DNA from: Aureococcus anophagefferens
Lineage: Eukaryota; Sar; Pelagophyceae; Pelagomonadales; Pelagomonadaceae
Reading direction: 5' to 3'
DNA: 64,000 nt
Assembly (NCBI RefSeq): GCF_000186865.1
Contig: NW_008705565.1
Location: 1,263,686-1,327,685 of the forward strand
A model generated the notes under the pieces. The model ran no database searches and was not told where the DNA came from. It worked only from the letters and a program-made list of their open reading frames with translations. This document shows, one piece after another, positions 48,308-57,931 of this stretch. Positions within the stretch are counted from its first letter, which is position 1. Each line of letters opens with the position of its first letter. Position numbers and translations under genes: made by a program.

Positions 48308-49831
48308 ATGGGCAAGCAGCAGACCATCTCCTTGAAACAGCGGCGCCGCACGTCGTCGAACAAGCCCCTGCACAAGACCACGCACGTGAAGCCGCGCTTG
48401 GCCGCCACGGAGAGCGCCACCGCGCCACCGACGCCGGCGAAAACGCAAGAGCTCTGGGAGGGCGCCTGCCGGAAGAAGCCGGCGACGAGCCGGCCGCTGC
48501 CCGCGCGGCGCGCGCCCGCGTCGCCCGGCGCCGCGCTGGCCCGGGCGCGGCTCGCGGACCGCGCGCGCGACCGCCTCGGCCGCCTCTTCGCGCGCGAGCG
48601 GCCGCGCGCCCACGGCGCGCCGCTCCTCGCCTTCGAGCGCTGGCAGCTCGCGACGGGCGAGGGCGCGCCGCGGTCGTCGTCGGGCGCGCCCGCGGACGCG
48701 CTCGCCGCGGAGCTGGCGCGCGCGGGGCTCGACGGCGCCGCCGCGCGGCGCGTCGTCCGCGAGGCCGCCGCGGGCAACCGCGACGACGCCGGCGAAACCC
48801 GCGAGGGGACCGTGCGCGTCACGAGCCACCGGCACACGGCGGACGTCGAGCTCGTCGGCGCGGGCGGCCGGCGCGTCGGCCGACTCCTGAAGGCGAACCA
48901 CGGCCACGTCGCCAAGCTGCGGGCCATGCACGACGCCTTCGGCGGCGACGCGCCCTTCGAGGAGGACCTCTTCCGCGTGCTCTGCCGCTACGCGGGCGCC
49001 GCGGGCCACGGCTTCCACGCCGCGCTGCCCTCCCGGGCGTTCGCGTGCCTCCGCGACGTCGGCGGCGTCACGCTCGAGTGCTTCGCGTCGCCGCTCAACT
49101 GCTACTTCGCGCCCTTTTGCTCCGCGTCGCTGGTCGACGACGCGCCCTTCGGGTCCATCGGCTCCTTCTTCGACTTTCACCCGACGGGCGGGTCCTACGA
49201 GGTGAACCCGCCGTTCGTCGACGACGTCCTGGCGCGCGCCGCGGACCACGCGCGCGAGTTGCTCGCCGCCGCGACGAAGCCCCTGTCCTTCGTCTTCGTC
49301 GTGCCGGGCTGGACGGACTCGGACGCCTGGGCGCGGCTGTCCGCGTCGCCGTTCCTGCGGGACGGCCCGCTCCTCGTCGCGGCGGACGACCACGGCTACG
49401 TCGACGGCGCGCAGCACAGCCGCCGCGACCGCCACCGCGCGTCGCCCTACGACACGGCCTTCTTCTTCCTCCAGAACGACGCGGGCTACGCGGCGTGGCC
49501 GCCGAAACGCACGAAGCCCGCGCTGCGCCGCGCGATGGCCTCGGGCAAGCCCACGGACGCGGAGGCGCGGCGCCGCGCGGCCGCGGGCCGCGGCCAGGCG
49601 CCCGAGGACGGCAGCGGCGCCGTCTACAAGGGCAAGAAGAAGAACCGGCGCGCGGCGCCCGGGGCCGCCGCCGACCACGGCGCGCGCGTGCCGAAGAAGC
49701 CCGCGAAGCAGGCCAAGAAGGCCGCGAAGCGCGCGGAGAAGCGCGCGCGGAAGCGCGAGGCCGCGCGCGAGACCGCGGAGGCGCACGCGCCTTCGCGCGA
49801 GTCCATCCCGGGCGTCGTGTCGTTCATGTAA
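48308..49831 (+). CDS. PCIF1/CAPAM-like mRNA cap adenosine N6-methyltransferase
   Basis: 507 aa in one exon. PCIF1 makes m6Am at the first transcribed nucleotide of capped mRNA. The catalytic core is clear: TLECFASPLNCYFAPFCSAS, then GSFFDFHPTGGSYEVNPPF, containing the NPPF motif and preceding acidic/Gly residues that bind AdoMet. SFVFVVPGWTDSDAWARL and HGYVDGAQH continue the family pattern. No WW domain is visible at the N-terminus, so recruitment to the RNA polymerase II CTD is not supported. The basic N- and C-terminal tails (KKPAKQAKKAAKRAEK) fit RNA binding or nuclear localisation. Identification of the fold is strong; substrate is inferred. Confidence 0.8.
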   Translation: MGKQQTISLKQRRRTSSNKPLHKTTHVKPRLAATESATAPPTPAKTQELWEGACRKKPATSRPLPARRAPASPGAALARARLADRARDRLGRLFARERPRAHGAPLLAFERWQLATGEGAPRSSSGAPADALAAELARAGLDGAAARRVVREAAAGNRDDAGETREGTVRVTSHRHTADVELVGAGGRRVGRLLKANHGHVAKLRAMHDAFGGDAPFEEDLFRVLCRYAGAAGHGFHAALPSRAFACLRDVGGVTLECFASPLNCYFAPFCSASLVDDAPFGSIGSFFDFHPTGGSYEVNPPFVDDVLARAADHARELLAAATKPLSFVFVVPGWTDSDAWARLSASPFLRDGPLLVAADDHGYVDGAQHSRRDRHRASPYDTAFFFLQNDAGYAAWPPKRTKPALRRAMASGKPTDAEARRRAAAGRGQAPEDGSGAVYKGKKKNRRAAPGAAADHGARVPKKPAKQAKKAAKRAEKRARKREAARETAEAHAPSRESIPGVVSFM

Positions 49832-50022
49832 CGTTTCTTAAGGGGCGATGGGGCATGTACGCTTTCTTCAGTCGCTCGTCGCAGCCCCGCTCGTCGTGGC
49901 AAACAGACCCCACCCCGGCCAAAACGCGGCACCTTACCTTCAATCAACACAGCTCTCGTAATTCGCAACTCGCGCGACGAGCGCTGCCCGAGGCTGGTCG
50001 CCGCGGGGAGTGCGGTGGCGCT

Positions 50023-53000
50023 ATGAAGCGCGCCGACTCCTACGGCGCCGGCGGCGCGCTGAAGCGCGCCGACTCCTTCGGGTCCGATGGCGGGCCGCAG
50101 GACGCCATGGTGCTGCTCCAGATCGAGTTCCTGGGCGCCCAGCTGCGGGCGGCCCACGAGGCCCTCGACGCCGTGCTGCTCGAGACGGACAACGCGCTCG
50201 AGGAGACGGCGTCCGTGGCGCAGCTGCTGGAGCACTGCGACCGGCTCACGGAGCCGCAGGTCCAGCAGCGCGGGGGCGCGCGCTTCGGGACGACGATGCG
50301 CACGGCGTTCCCCGGCGCCGCGGGCGCCGGCGCCGCGGCCGGCGGCGCGAAGGCGACGGTGCGCCAGAAGCCGAGCGCCGCGGCGCCGCGGCGCCTCGCG
50401 CCCATGGGCAGCAACGGGCACCTCGCCGAGCACGAGGAGCGCCCCGTCAAGTCCTTCGAGCTCCAGCTCCCGGGCACGCGACGCCCCTCCGCGAAGGCGC
50501 GGAAGCAGGCCCAGGGCAGCGGCAAGGCCATGCGCAAGGCCAAGGTCTTTACCCGTTTAAAGGAGAACGAGCTCCAGGACATTTTGAAGAACCGCACGAT
50601 CAAGGCCATCTCCCACCCCATGACGCAGAGCATCATGCGGCGCCTCGAGGTCGCGACTTTAGAACGCGACGTCACGCCCGGCGCCAAGCTCAAGCTCGCC
50701 TTCGAGAAGTGGCGCGACAAGGTCAAGCTCCTCGGCGGGACGAGCATGAAGCAGGCCATCAAGGATCTGCGGAAGCAGGACCGCGCTAGGAAGAAGCGCG
50801 ACCGCCGCTACGCGCGGACGCTCGCGCGGAAGAACATGGGCAACGAGCAGCTCGCCGAGGAGGCGCGCTTCGCGCGGTCCGCGGGCGTCGGCGCCTTCGT
50901 CGACCGCGCCGAGCTCGCCTACGACGCCTTTGTGCACGCGAACGGCGAGTTCAAGGCCAAGGACGTCTACGAGGCCATGGTCAACATCCGGCGGCCCGTG
51001 CCGCTCAAGTGCATCGAGATGGCCTTCGAGCGCACCAAGTTCAAGCCCGGCGACGCCCTCAGCGAGCCCGAGTTCCTGGCGCTGACGACGGAGGTCGAGG
51101 ACTGCCGCGCGCGGTTGTTCGGCACCGCGTGCGAGGACTTCCGCGCGCGGTTCACGGAGTTCAACGAGGACGAGTGGGACGAGGGCGACACGGGCCGGCG
51201 GGCCAAGTCCTGGGTGCCCGGCGTCGCGCTGCGGCGGCCCGACGACTACGCGGTGCAGATGTTCAACGCGCTCGTCGTGTGTCTGCTGATCGCGCAGTTC
51301 GTGTTCCTGCCCGTGGAGCTCGCCTTCGACGAGGTCGCCGAGCGCCACGACGTCTTCCTGTTTGGCGTGTTTGTGGACGTCTTCTTCTGTCTGGACGTCG
51401 TGAAGAACTTCTTCGTGGGCTTCGAGGACGACAAGCAGCACCTCGTCATGGACCGGCGGAAGACGGCCGCGCGCTACGCCAAGGGCTGGCTCGTCGTCGA
51501 CCTGGCGTCGTCCGTGCCGGCGTCGGCGGTGCTGGAGCGCCTCACGGGCCGGTCCTTCGCGCTGCTGCGGAGCAAGCGCGCGCTGAAGCTGCTGCGGTGG
51601 GAGCGCATCGTCGCGTTCGTGAAGCTCGTGTCGAACACGGCCTGGTACAGGAAGCTGCGCAACAGCACGCTGATTTTACTGGATGAGTCGAACATCCGCA
51701 TCTCCGACAGCGTCATCAAGCTCCTGCGGCTCTTCTGCGTGCTGCTCGCGCTCGCGCACTGGCTCGGGTGCTCGACGTACATGCTCTGCCGCCTCTGGGA
51801 CTTCCCCGAGGAGTCGTGGATCGTCCAGGCGGGCCTCATGGACAAACAGGGCGAGAACCGCCAGTCCGTCCTCGACCGCTACACGTGGTGCGTCTACAAG
51901 ACGCTCGGCACGTTCGTGTCCGTCGCGTACGAGTACCCGGGCGTCGCGCAGACCTGCGTGGGCACGACGGGCTGGTGCAAGGTCGAGTCCTGGGTGACGC
52001 TGTTGTGCCTCTACGTGGGCACGGTCTTCTTCGCCATGCTCGTGTCGAACATGGCGGCGATCATCGCGAACGCGAACGTCGGCGGCCACAAGTTCGAGGA
52101 GAAGCTCTGCGCGGCGCTCGAGTACATGCACATGCACAACTTCCCGCGGAACATTATCGACCGGGTCAAGGACTACTACTACGTGCGCTTCGTCGGCGGC
52201 AAGCTCTTCGACGAGGAGTCGATCCTCGTGGACCTGAACGTGGAGCTCCGGAAGGAGATCGCGCTCTACAACACGCGCGCGCTGCGGCCGAAGACGCCGG
52301 TGCTGAAGAATTCGCCCCAGGCCTTTTTTTCCGCCATCGCGACGCACCTGCGCGCGAACTCGTTCTTCGACGGCGACATCGTCATCACCGAGGGCGCGTC
52401 GCGCGGCGACATGTTCTTCGTGAACAACGGCTTCTGCGAGGTGCTGCTGCGCGCGGCGAACAATTTGCCGTTGCGCTTCCTCGCGAGCGGCTGCTACTTC
52501 GGGGAGAGCGCGGCGCTGCTGGGCGTCAAGCGCACCGCGACGATCCGCGCGGCGGGCGCCCTCGAGGTCTTCGCGCTGCCGCCGGAGGTGCTGCTCCAGG
52601 TCTGCTCCGACTTCCCCGAGGTCGGCGTCTACATGAAGGAGGTGTCCCTCAACCGCGTGCAGATGCTCATGCAGTACGACCCGGGCGCGGAGATCGACGG
52701 CGTCCAGGACGCCGACTACGTCGACTCCGAGGACGCGATGACGCCCTTCTACATGGAGTACGCGGGCAACCTGCACACGAAGCGCAAGAAGGTCGGCACC
52801 TTCCGGCGGCGCGTCGGCTCCATCTTCAAGCTCGGCAAGCAGTACACGCAGAGCGCCTTCGGCAAGGACGACGCGCAGCGGGCCATCGGCACGCGGGCCG
52901 TCGGCGCGAAGCACACGTACGCGGCGCCCAAGAAGAAGCTCCAGCGGCAGGCGACGCCCTACGCGAACAACCTCATCGAGGTCACGGAGCGCGACGACGC

Positions 53001-53160
53001 CGCGGCGCCCGAGGCGAAGGACGACGGGTCGCCGCCGCGCCTCGGCGGCGGCGGCCTCGGCGGCTTCGACGCGGTCATCGAGGAGGGCGACGAGGAGGAC
53101 GAGGACGAGACGCCCGTCGCGAGCCCAGAGGCCCGCAACAACAAGATTATGCCCATGTAA
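50023..53160 (+). CDS. Cyclic-nucleotide-gated-type ion channel with atypical pore
   Basis: 1045 aa from ATG 50023 (MKRADSYGAGGALKRADSF); the open frame upstream overlaps the PCIF1 gene and is a shadow. Residues about 285-365 are EF-hand-like without full ligands. Transmembrane S1 starts near 413. S4 (LLRSKRALKLLRWERIVAF, about 513-531) has basic residues at every third position. The pore helix and filter (KTLGTFVSVAYEYPG, about 625-640) lack GYG/GFG. S6 is near 660-680. A C-linker and a cyclic-nucleotide-binding domain (about 770-870) follow, with GCYFGESAALLGVKRTATIR, keeping the phosphate-binding Glu and Arg. The C-terminus is basic then acidic. Family: HCN/CNG/EAG superfamily. Ion selectivity cannot be predicted. 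Confidence 0.85.
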   Translation: MKRADSYGAGGALKRADSFGSDGGPQDAMVLLQIEFLGAQLRAAHEALDAVLLETDNALEETASVAQLLEHCDRLTEPQVQQRGGARFGTTMRTAFPGAAGAGAAAGGAKATVRQKPSAAAPRRLAPMGSNGHLAEHEERPVKSFELQLPGTRRPSAKARKQAQGSGKAMRKAKVFTRLKENELQDILKNRTIKAISHPMTQSIMRRLEVATLERDVTPGAKLKLAFEKWRDKVKLLGGTSMKQAIKDLRKQDRARKKRDRRYARTLARKNMGNEQLAEEARFARSAGVGAFVDRAELAYDAFVHANGEFKAKDVYEAMVNIRRPVPLKCIEMAFERTKFKPGDALSEPEFLALTTEVEDCRARLFGTACEDFRARFTEFNEDEWDEGDTGRRAKSWVPGVALRRPDDYAVQMFNALVVCLLIAQFVFLPVELAFDEVAERHDVFLFGVFVDVFFCLDVVKNFFVGFEDDKQHLVMDRRKTAARYAKGWLVVDLASSVPASAVLERLTGRSFALLRSKRALKLLRWERIVAFVKLVSNTAWYRKLRNSTLILLDESNIRISDSVIKLLRLFCVLLALAHWLGCSTYMLCRLWDFPEESWIVQAGLMDKQGENRQSVLDRYTWCVYKTLGTFVSVAYEYPGVAQTCVGTTGWCKVESWVTLLCLYVGTVFFAMLVSNMAAIIANANVGGHKFEEKLCAALEYMHMHNFPRNIIDRVKDYYYVRFVGGKLFDEESILVDLNVELRKEIALYNTRALRPKTPVLKNSPQAFFSAIATHLRANSFFDGDIVITEGASRGDMFFVNNGFCEVLLRAANNLPLRFLASGCYFGESAALLGVKRTATIRAAGALEVFALPPEVLLQVCSDFPEVGVYMKEVSLNRVQMLMQYDPGAEIDGVQDADYVDSEDAMTPFYMEYAGNLHTKRKKVGTFRRRVGSIFKLGKQYTQSAFGKDDAQRAIGTRAVGAKHTYAAPKKKLQRQATPYANNLIEVTERDDAAAPEAKDDGSPPRLGGGGLGGFDAVIEEGDEEDEDETPVASPEARNNKIMPM

Positions 53161-53205
53161 TCTGCGGTCGTAGTGACGTCCGGAGGCCTTCTCGCGGGAT
53201 CTTGT

Positions 53206-53217
53206 CGGCATCTTGAA
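53206..53217. promoter_or_regulatory. CTTGAA-type motif upstream of Tudor-like gene
   Basis: The second copy of CGGCATCTTGAA, 108 bp before the ATG at 53314. See 48177-48188. Confidence 0.35.
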
Positions 53218-53313
53218 TTTCGAGGTGGGTCGCCCGGGCAATGGGCTCTTGCTGAGGCCTAACCTCTGGCACCGAGCACGCGGTCCGGCTGCAGAATCGA
53301 CGCAACGCCGACC

Positions 53314-54323
53314 ATGGAATCCGCCCCGACGAGCGTGGCCGAGTATCCCGAGTACCCGGTGCGTCCGCGCGCGCGCGCGCGCGCGATCGCAGCCGCATCA
53401 CCGCCCGCGCGCGCGCAGGTCGGGTGCAGCGTGCTGGCCAAGGTGCCCGGCGGCGGCGCCGGGTGGTTCGCCGGGACCGTCGTCGGCGTGCCGGCGTCCG
53501 TGTCCGCGACGCGCAAGCCCGGCACCGTGCGCGTCGTCTTCGCCGACGGCGCCGCCGCGGACTGCGGCCTCGGCGAGCTCCGCGCGTGGCAGAAGCCCGA
53601 CGAGAGCGCGTGGTCCAAGCGGCGCAAGGTCCGCGGCGGCCGCCACGTCGAGGCCGCGAACCGGCAGAGCGCCCACTCGTCCGTGGAGCAGCTCGACGTC
53701 GCGACGGAGGAGAAGATCGCGCGCTGGCAGAGCGCGCGCAAAGCCGCCGAGTCGCTCCACTCCGTCGGCGACCCCGCCGACATCATCGCGTGCTGCCGGG
53801 GCCAGGCGCCCCAGGCCGGCGGCTACAAGTGGCGCTTCGCGGACCCGCGGCCCAAGGTCGACGCCGCGGACATCGACGAGCGCGGCGAGCCGCGTCTTTT
53901 TTTCCTCGCAAACGCTCGAGCCGCGCGCGCAGGATGATCCAGATGGACTACGCGATCGAGATCCAGAAGGACAACCCCAAGAAGGCGGGCACGAAGAGCG
54001 CGGACCTCTACGACCAGTACAAGGGCGCGGGCACCGTCAAGGAGATGCTCTCGCTCGGCGGCCGCCGCGGCGACGTCTCCTACGACATCGCCCACGGCTG
54101 GATCACGCGCGTTCCCGCGGCGCCCCCGTCGTTTCGCGCCTCCTCGAGAACGTATCGCCGCCGCAGGTTCCCGGACGCCGAGCTCAACCGGCGCTTCTGC
54201 GGCGCGGACGCGAAGGAGGAGGAGGAGGCGCCGCCGCGGCCCGAGGACCAGCTCTACGCCGGCGCGAAGAAGCTCCCGTCGCCCCCGAGCGACGCCGACG
54301 AGGACGTCGAGGACGACGAGTAG
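53314..54323 (+). CDS. Tudor/agenet-like protein with stramenopile-type C-terminus
   Basis: A first exon opens at ATG 53314. A later exon starts at 53933 and ends at the stop 54321-54323. The acceptor CGCGCAG at 53926-53932 is clear. The donor is not: only GC donors keep the frame (for example at 53892, giving a 41-bp intron, or at about 53859). A second possible GC-AG intron is 54107-54166. Residues about 35-92 (VGCSVLAKVPGGGAGWFAGT then VVFADGAAADCGLGELRAW) resemble a Tudor/agenet reader of modified residues. The C-terminal segment AIEIQKDNPKKAGTKSADLY then RGDVSYDIAHGWI resembles a block I recall from diatom hypotheticals. The tail is acidic. Chromatin function is inferred. Confidence 0.55.
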
Positions 54324-54361
54324 GGCGGGCGTAAGCGAAGCGAGACGGGCGATTAACGGGC

Positions 54362-54782
54362 CTAGGGGCTCGGCGCGGCGCCCTGCGCGGCCTGGTGCTC
54401 CGCGAAACGGAAGCCGACGCGCTGCGTCAGCTTGATGTACTTCTCGGCGCACCTGCAGATGCACTCGTCCTCCTTCTTGTCCAGCGCCTTGCTCCGGAAG
54501 CTCTGCGGCGGGGGGGGTCGGGTTTCTGAGAGAGGTCGGCGCATCGCGGGGGATTCGGTTTTAAGAGAGGTCGCGCGCGTCGCGCGGCGCGCGCGCGGAC
54601 GAAACAGCAGCCGTGCGGCGCGCGCGCTCGAAGGAGACGCCGTCGCGCGCGGCGACGCAGTGGGCGAAGCACTGCTCGACGAGGTTGTTGTACATCTTCA
54701 GCGAGTCCTTCATCTGCATAGTCTCCAGACTCCGCATGAATTCGGGCTTCTGGTGCTCCGGGATGTTCTGGAGCGCGTTCAT
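54362..54782 (-). CDS. Mitochondrial import chaperone Tim9
   Basis: Exons 54639-54782 and 54362-54502 give 94 aa. Intron 54503-54638 (136 bp) is GT-AG, phase 0. The twin CX3C motif of small Tims is complete: CFAHC in exon 1 and CICRC in exon 2. EKYIKLTQRVGFRFAEHQ is diagnostic of Tim9. Tim9 pairs with Tim10 in the intermembrane space to escort hydrophobic precursors to TIM22. I chose the ATG at 54780-54782 (MNALQNIPEHQKPEF), which gives normal length; an in-frame upstream extension starts only with GTG. The gene lies beside mitochondrial Hsp70 on the same strand. Confidence 0.88.
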
Positions 54783-54907
54783 CGCGGACACCGGGCGGCG
54801 GCGCGCGCTGCGGAGAGACGGGTGGAGGCCCGGGCGGCGGCGCGGACGGCGCGGCGCGGCGGGCGGAGGAGGCGCCTCGTCGAGCTCAGCAAAGTTCAAG
54901 CTCACGA

Positions 54908-54954
54908 GTTGGACTAGTTATTGAAGGGGGTGCGCACCCGAAGATCCCGCCCGG
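54908..54954 (-). repeat. 47-bp dispersed repeat, copy 2
   Basis: Inverted copy of 17386-17432 with one mismatch in 47. It sits in the spacer between the mitochondrial Hsp70 stop and Tim9, about 125 bp upstream of the Tim9 ATG, and includes the GGGTGCGCACCC palindrome. Confidence 0.85.
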
Positions 54955-55012
54955 CAGTCCTTCCCTTGTCGAGTCGAGGGGCTTGTTAAGATCGGTCGCG
55001 CGGAGGCCCCGC

Positions 55013-57028
55013 CTACTTCTTCTCCTCGTCCTTCTTCTCGTCCTTCTTCTCGGCGTCGTCGCCGCCGGCCTTCTTCTCGTCGAAGTCCGCGTCCTTGGCG
55101 CCGTCGTCCGCGGCCGCGTCCTGGGAGCTCTTGTAGACCTGCTCGCCGATCTTCTGGGCCGTGGCCTGGAGCTCGTCGATCTTGGCCTTGAGCTCGTCGA
55201 GGGGCGCGTCGTCGCTGAGGTTCTTGAGCGCGTCGAGCTTGCCCTGGACGTCGGCCTTGGTCTCGTCGTCGAGCGCGTCGGCGTGCTCGTCGAGGGACTT
55301 GGCCGTCGTGTAGGCGAGGGCGTCGGCCTCGTTCTTCGCCTCCGCGAGTGCCTTCTTCTCGGCGTCGGCGGCGGCGTTGTCCTCGGCGTCGCGGACCATC
55401 TTCTCGATCTCGTCCTCGGAGAGGCCGCCGGAGGACCGGATGACGACGGACTGCTCCTTGCCCGTGGCCTTGTCCTTGGCGGAGACGTTGAGGATGCCGT
55501 CGGCGTCGATGTCGAAGCTCACCTCGATCTGGGGCGTGCCGCGCGGCGCCGGCGGGATGCCGACGAGGTCGAACTGGCCGAGCTGCTTGTTGTCGGCCGC
55601 GAGCTCGCGCTCGCCCTGGAGCACCTTGATCTGGACCTGGGGCTGGTTGTCCGCCGCCGTCGAGAAGGTCTGGGCCTTCTTCGTCGGGATGGTCGTGTTG
55701 CGGTTGATGAGGCGCGTGAACATGCCGCCGAGCGTCTCGATGCCGAGCGACAGCGGCGTCACGTCGAGGAGGAGGATGTCCTTGACGTCGCCGCGGAGCA
55801 CGCCGCCCTGGATCGCCGCGCCCATGGCCACGACCTCGTCGGGGTTCACGCCCCGGTGGGGCTTCTTGCCGAAGAAGGACTCCACCGTGTCCTGGACCTT
55901 GGGCATGCGCGTCATGCCGCCGACGAGGATGACCTCGTCGATGGCCGCCTTGTCGACGCCCGCGTCCGTGACGCACTTGCCGCAGGGCGCCAGCGTGCGG
56001 TCCACGAGGTCCGCCACGATGCCCTCGAACTGGGCCTTGGCGAGCTTCACGTTGAGGTGCTTCGGCCCCGTCGCGTCCGCGGTGATGAACGGCAGCGACA
56101 CGTCCGTGTTCGCGAGGCCGTCGAGCTCGCGCTTCGCCTTCTCCGCCGCCTCGCGGAGGCGCTGCATGGCCAGGGCGTCGCCCGAGAGGTCGAGGCCGCT
56201 CTCCTTCTTGAACTCGGCGAGGAGGTGCTTGAGCAGCTCCTCGTCGAAGTCCTCGCCGCCGAGCATCGTGTCGCCGTTCGTGCTCTTGACCTCGAAGACG
56301 CCGCCGGAGATCTCGAGGATGGACACGTCGAAGGTGCCGCCGCCGAGGTCGAAGACGGCGACGAGCTTGCCGTCGTCGGTCTTGTCCATGCCGTAGGCGA
56401 GCGCCGCGGCCGTCGGCTCGTTGATGATCCGGAGGACCTCGAGCCCCGCGATCTTGCCCGCGTCCTTCGTCGCCTGGCGCTGGCTGTCGTTGAAGTAGGC
56501 CGGCACGGTCACGATGGCCTTGCCCACGTCGCGGCCCAGGAAGCCCTCGGCCGTCTCCTTCATCTTGCCGAGGACCATCGACCCGACCTGCGACGGCGAG
56601 TACTTTGTGCCGTCGCGCGTCTCGACCCAGGCGTCGCTGCTGCCGTCGGCCTTGACGATCTTGTAGGGCACGAGGGGCTTGATGGTCCCGACCTCGGCCT
56701 CGTCGATCTTGCGCCCGATGAGCCGCTTCGTCGCGTAGAGCGTGTTGTCGGGGTTCGTCACCGCCTGCCGCTTCGCCTGGAGGCCCACGAGGCGGCTCCC
56801 GTCGTCGGCGAAGGCGACGACGCTCGGCGTCGTCCGCGCGCCCTCGGCGTTCTCGATGACGCGCGCCGTGCGGCCCTCCATGATGGCCACGCACGAGTTC
56901 GTCGTGCCCAGGTCGATGCCCACGACGTCGCCGGCCTCGGCGCTCAGGTACCGCGCGCTCGACGACTGGGTCGCCGGCCGCCGCGCCGCCGCCGCGGCCA
57001 TGCGCGCCACGCTCCGCGAGAGCTGCAT
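55013..57028 (-). CDS. Mitochondrial Hsp70 (DnaK-type)
   Basis: 671 aa in one exon from ATG 57026-57028. Residues 1-30 form an Arg/Ala/Ser presequence ([20 protein letters not shown]). The ATPase domain begins [18 protein letters not shown] and includes [29 protein letters not shown] and [14 protein letters not shown]. The substrate domain includes [17 protein letters not shown] and [17 protein letters not shown], typical of DnaK/mtHsp70 rather than cytosolic or ER forms. The C-terminus is a Lys/Glu/Asp tail without EEVD or KDEL. It drives matrix protein import as the PAM motor and folds imported proteins. All nucleotide-binding motifs look intact. Confidence 0.95.
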   Translation of the reverse strand: MQLSRSVARMAAAAARRPATQSSSARYLSAEAGDVVGIDLGTTNSCVAIMEGRTARVIENAEGARTTPSVVAFADDGSRLVGLQAKRQAVTNPDNTLYATKRLIGRKIDEAEVGTIKPLVPYKIVKADGSSDAWVETRDGTKYSPSQVGSMVLGKMKETAEGFLGRDVGKAIVTVPAYFNDSQRQATKDAGKIAGLEVLRIINEPTAAALAYGMDKTDDGKLVAVFDLGGGTFDVSILEISGGVFEVKSTNGDTMLGGEDFDEELLKHLLAEFKKESGLDLSGDALAMQRLREAAEKAKRELDGLANTDVSLPFITADATGPKHLNVKLAKAQFEGIVADLVDRTLAPCGKCVTDAGVDKAAIDEVILVGGMTRMPKVQDTVESFFGKKPHRGVNPDEVVAMGAAIQGGVLRGDVKDILLLDVTPLSLGIETLGGMFTRLINRNTTIPTKKAQTFSTAADNQPQVQIKVLQGERELAADNKQLGQFDLVGIPPAPRGTPQIEVSFDIDADGILNVSAKDKATGKEQSVVIRSSGGLSEDEIEKMVRDAEDNAAADAEKKALAEAKNEADALAYTTAKSLDEHADALDDETKADVQGKLDALKNLSDDAPLDELKAKIDELQATAQKIGEQVYKSSQDAAADDGAKDADFDEKKAGGDDAEKKDEKKDEEKK

Positions 57029-57931
57029 GGTTTTGTGTCGTGCGAGTCCGCGCTTCGGACGACGCGGGCTTCGGACCTCGTCGCTGAAGGTCGATGCGAT
57101 GCTGCCGTGGCGCAATGTCTTGTCGAGGCCAACATCGGCTTCGCGCCGTTCTCCGCGCGCGCGCCGGACGGCGCGGAGCGCGTCAGAGGGATGCGACTCC
57201 ATTCCTTGTGGAGCGTGTCGTCGCCGCGCCGCGCGTCGCCGGGGGCCATCGCGCGAGCGGCCATAATCAGCCGCGCGCTGTCGCGGCGCGGCGTAGTCCG
57301 CCGGGCCGCCGCTTCCGAAGCCGTAGCCCGCGGCGTTGGTCACGGCGGCCCCTGCGGCGCCCGCGGCGACCGGGTCCGCGCCGTTCGGACCGTTGAAGCC
57401 GTAGCCCGCGGCGATGGACGCAGCGCCCCCCTGCGATCGCCGACCTCGTCGGGCCGCAGGCCCACGCCGACCATGGCCTCGACCTCGGACGTCGAGAGCG
57501 ACTGGCCCAGCGAGGTCGGCGACGCCGTCGTCGGCGCGCCGAGGCGCGTGCTGCCCTCGAGCTTGGCCTTGGCCGCGTCGAGCGCGGCCTCGCCCCAGAA
57601 TATTCGGGCAAGGCGCGCTCGTCGCGCGCGACCCGGCGCTCGCGCGCGACGCTCAAGCCTTCCTGCGGCAGCTCCAGGGCCATTACCTGTCGTTGCGAGA
57701 TCGACTAGACGAACTGATCGAGGGGCCGCGAGGAGACCGTGGCGGTCACCGAATCCGCCGTACGCGTCACGCGCGCGCGCGGCGCGCGCTGCGGCACATC
57801 GAAGGCATCGTCAGCTCACAGAGCTCAAAAGTCAAAACGTTGAGCATGGCCCGAGCTCACTCGCGTTCGTGAGAGGCGCGCCCGACACACGCGCCCACCC
57901 GCAAATCCCACACAGCAGCACCCACACACAA
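57029..57931. other. Spacer between mtHsp70 and DCAF7 with a possible broken minus-strand ORF
   Basis: About 900 bp. The right part must hold the DCAF7 promoter and the left part the mtHsp70 promoter. Between about 57200 and 57610 two minus-strand frames show coding-like G/C third positions: one reads [20 protein letters not shown], the other [15 protein letters not shown]. They meet at a run of six Gs (57426-57431 on the complement), so one frameshift or a small intron would join them. No start is clear. It could be a small hypothetical gene or a decayed one. Confidence 0.3.

Noticed and set aside
54107..54173. 7-bp direct repeat GTTCCCG around a GT...CAG stretch in the Tudor-like gene, resembling another introner
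   Set aside because: Splicing at the repeat would shift the well-supported downstream acidic frame. Only a GC donor 4 bp further upstream keeps frame, and that does not restore a pre-insertion sequence, so the repeat is probably coincidence.
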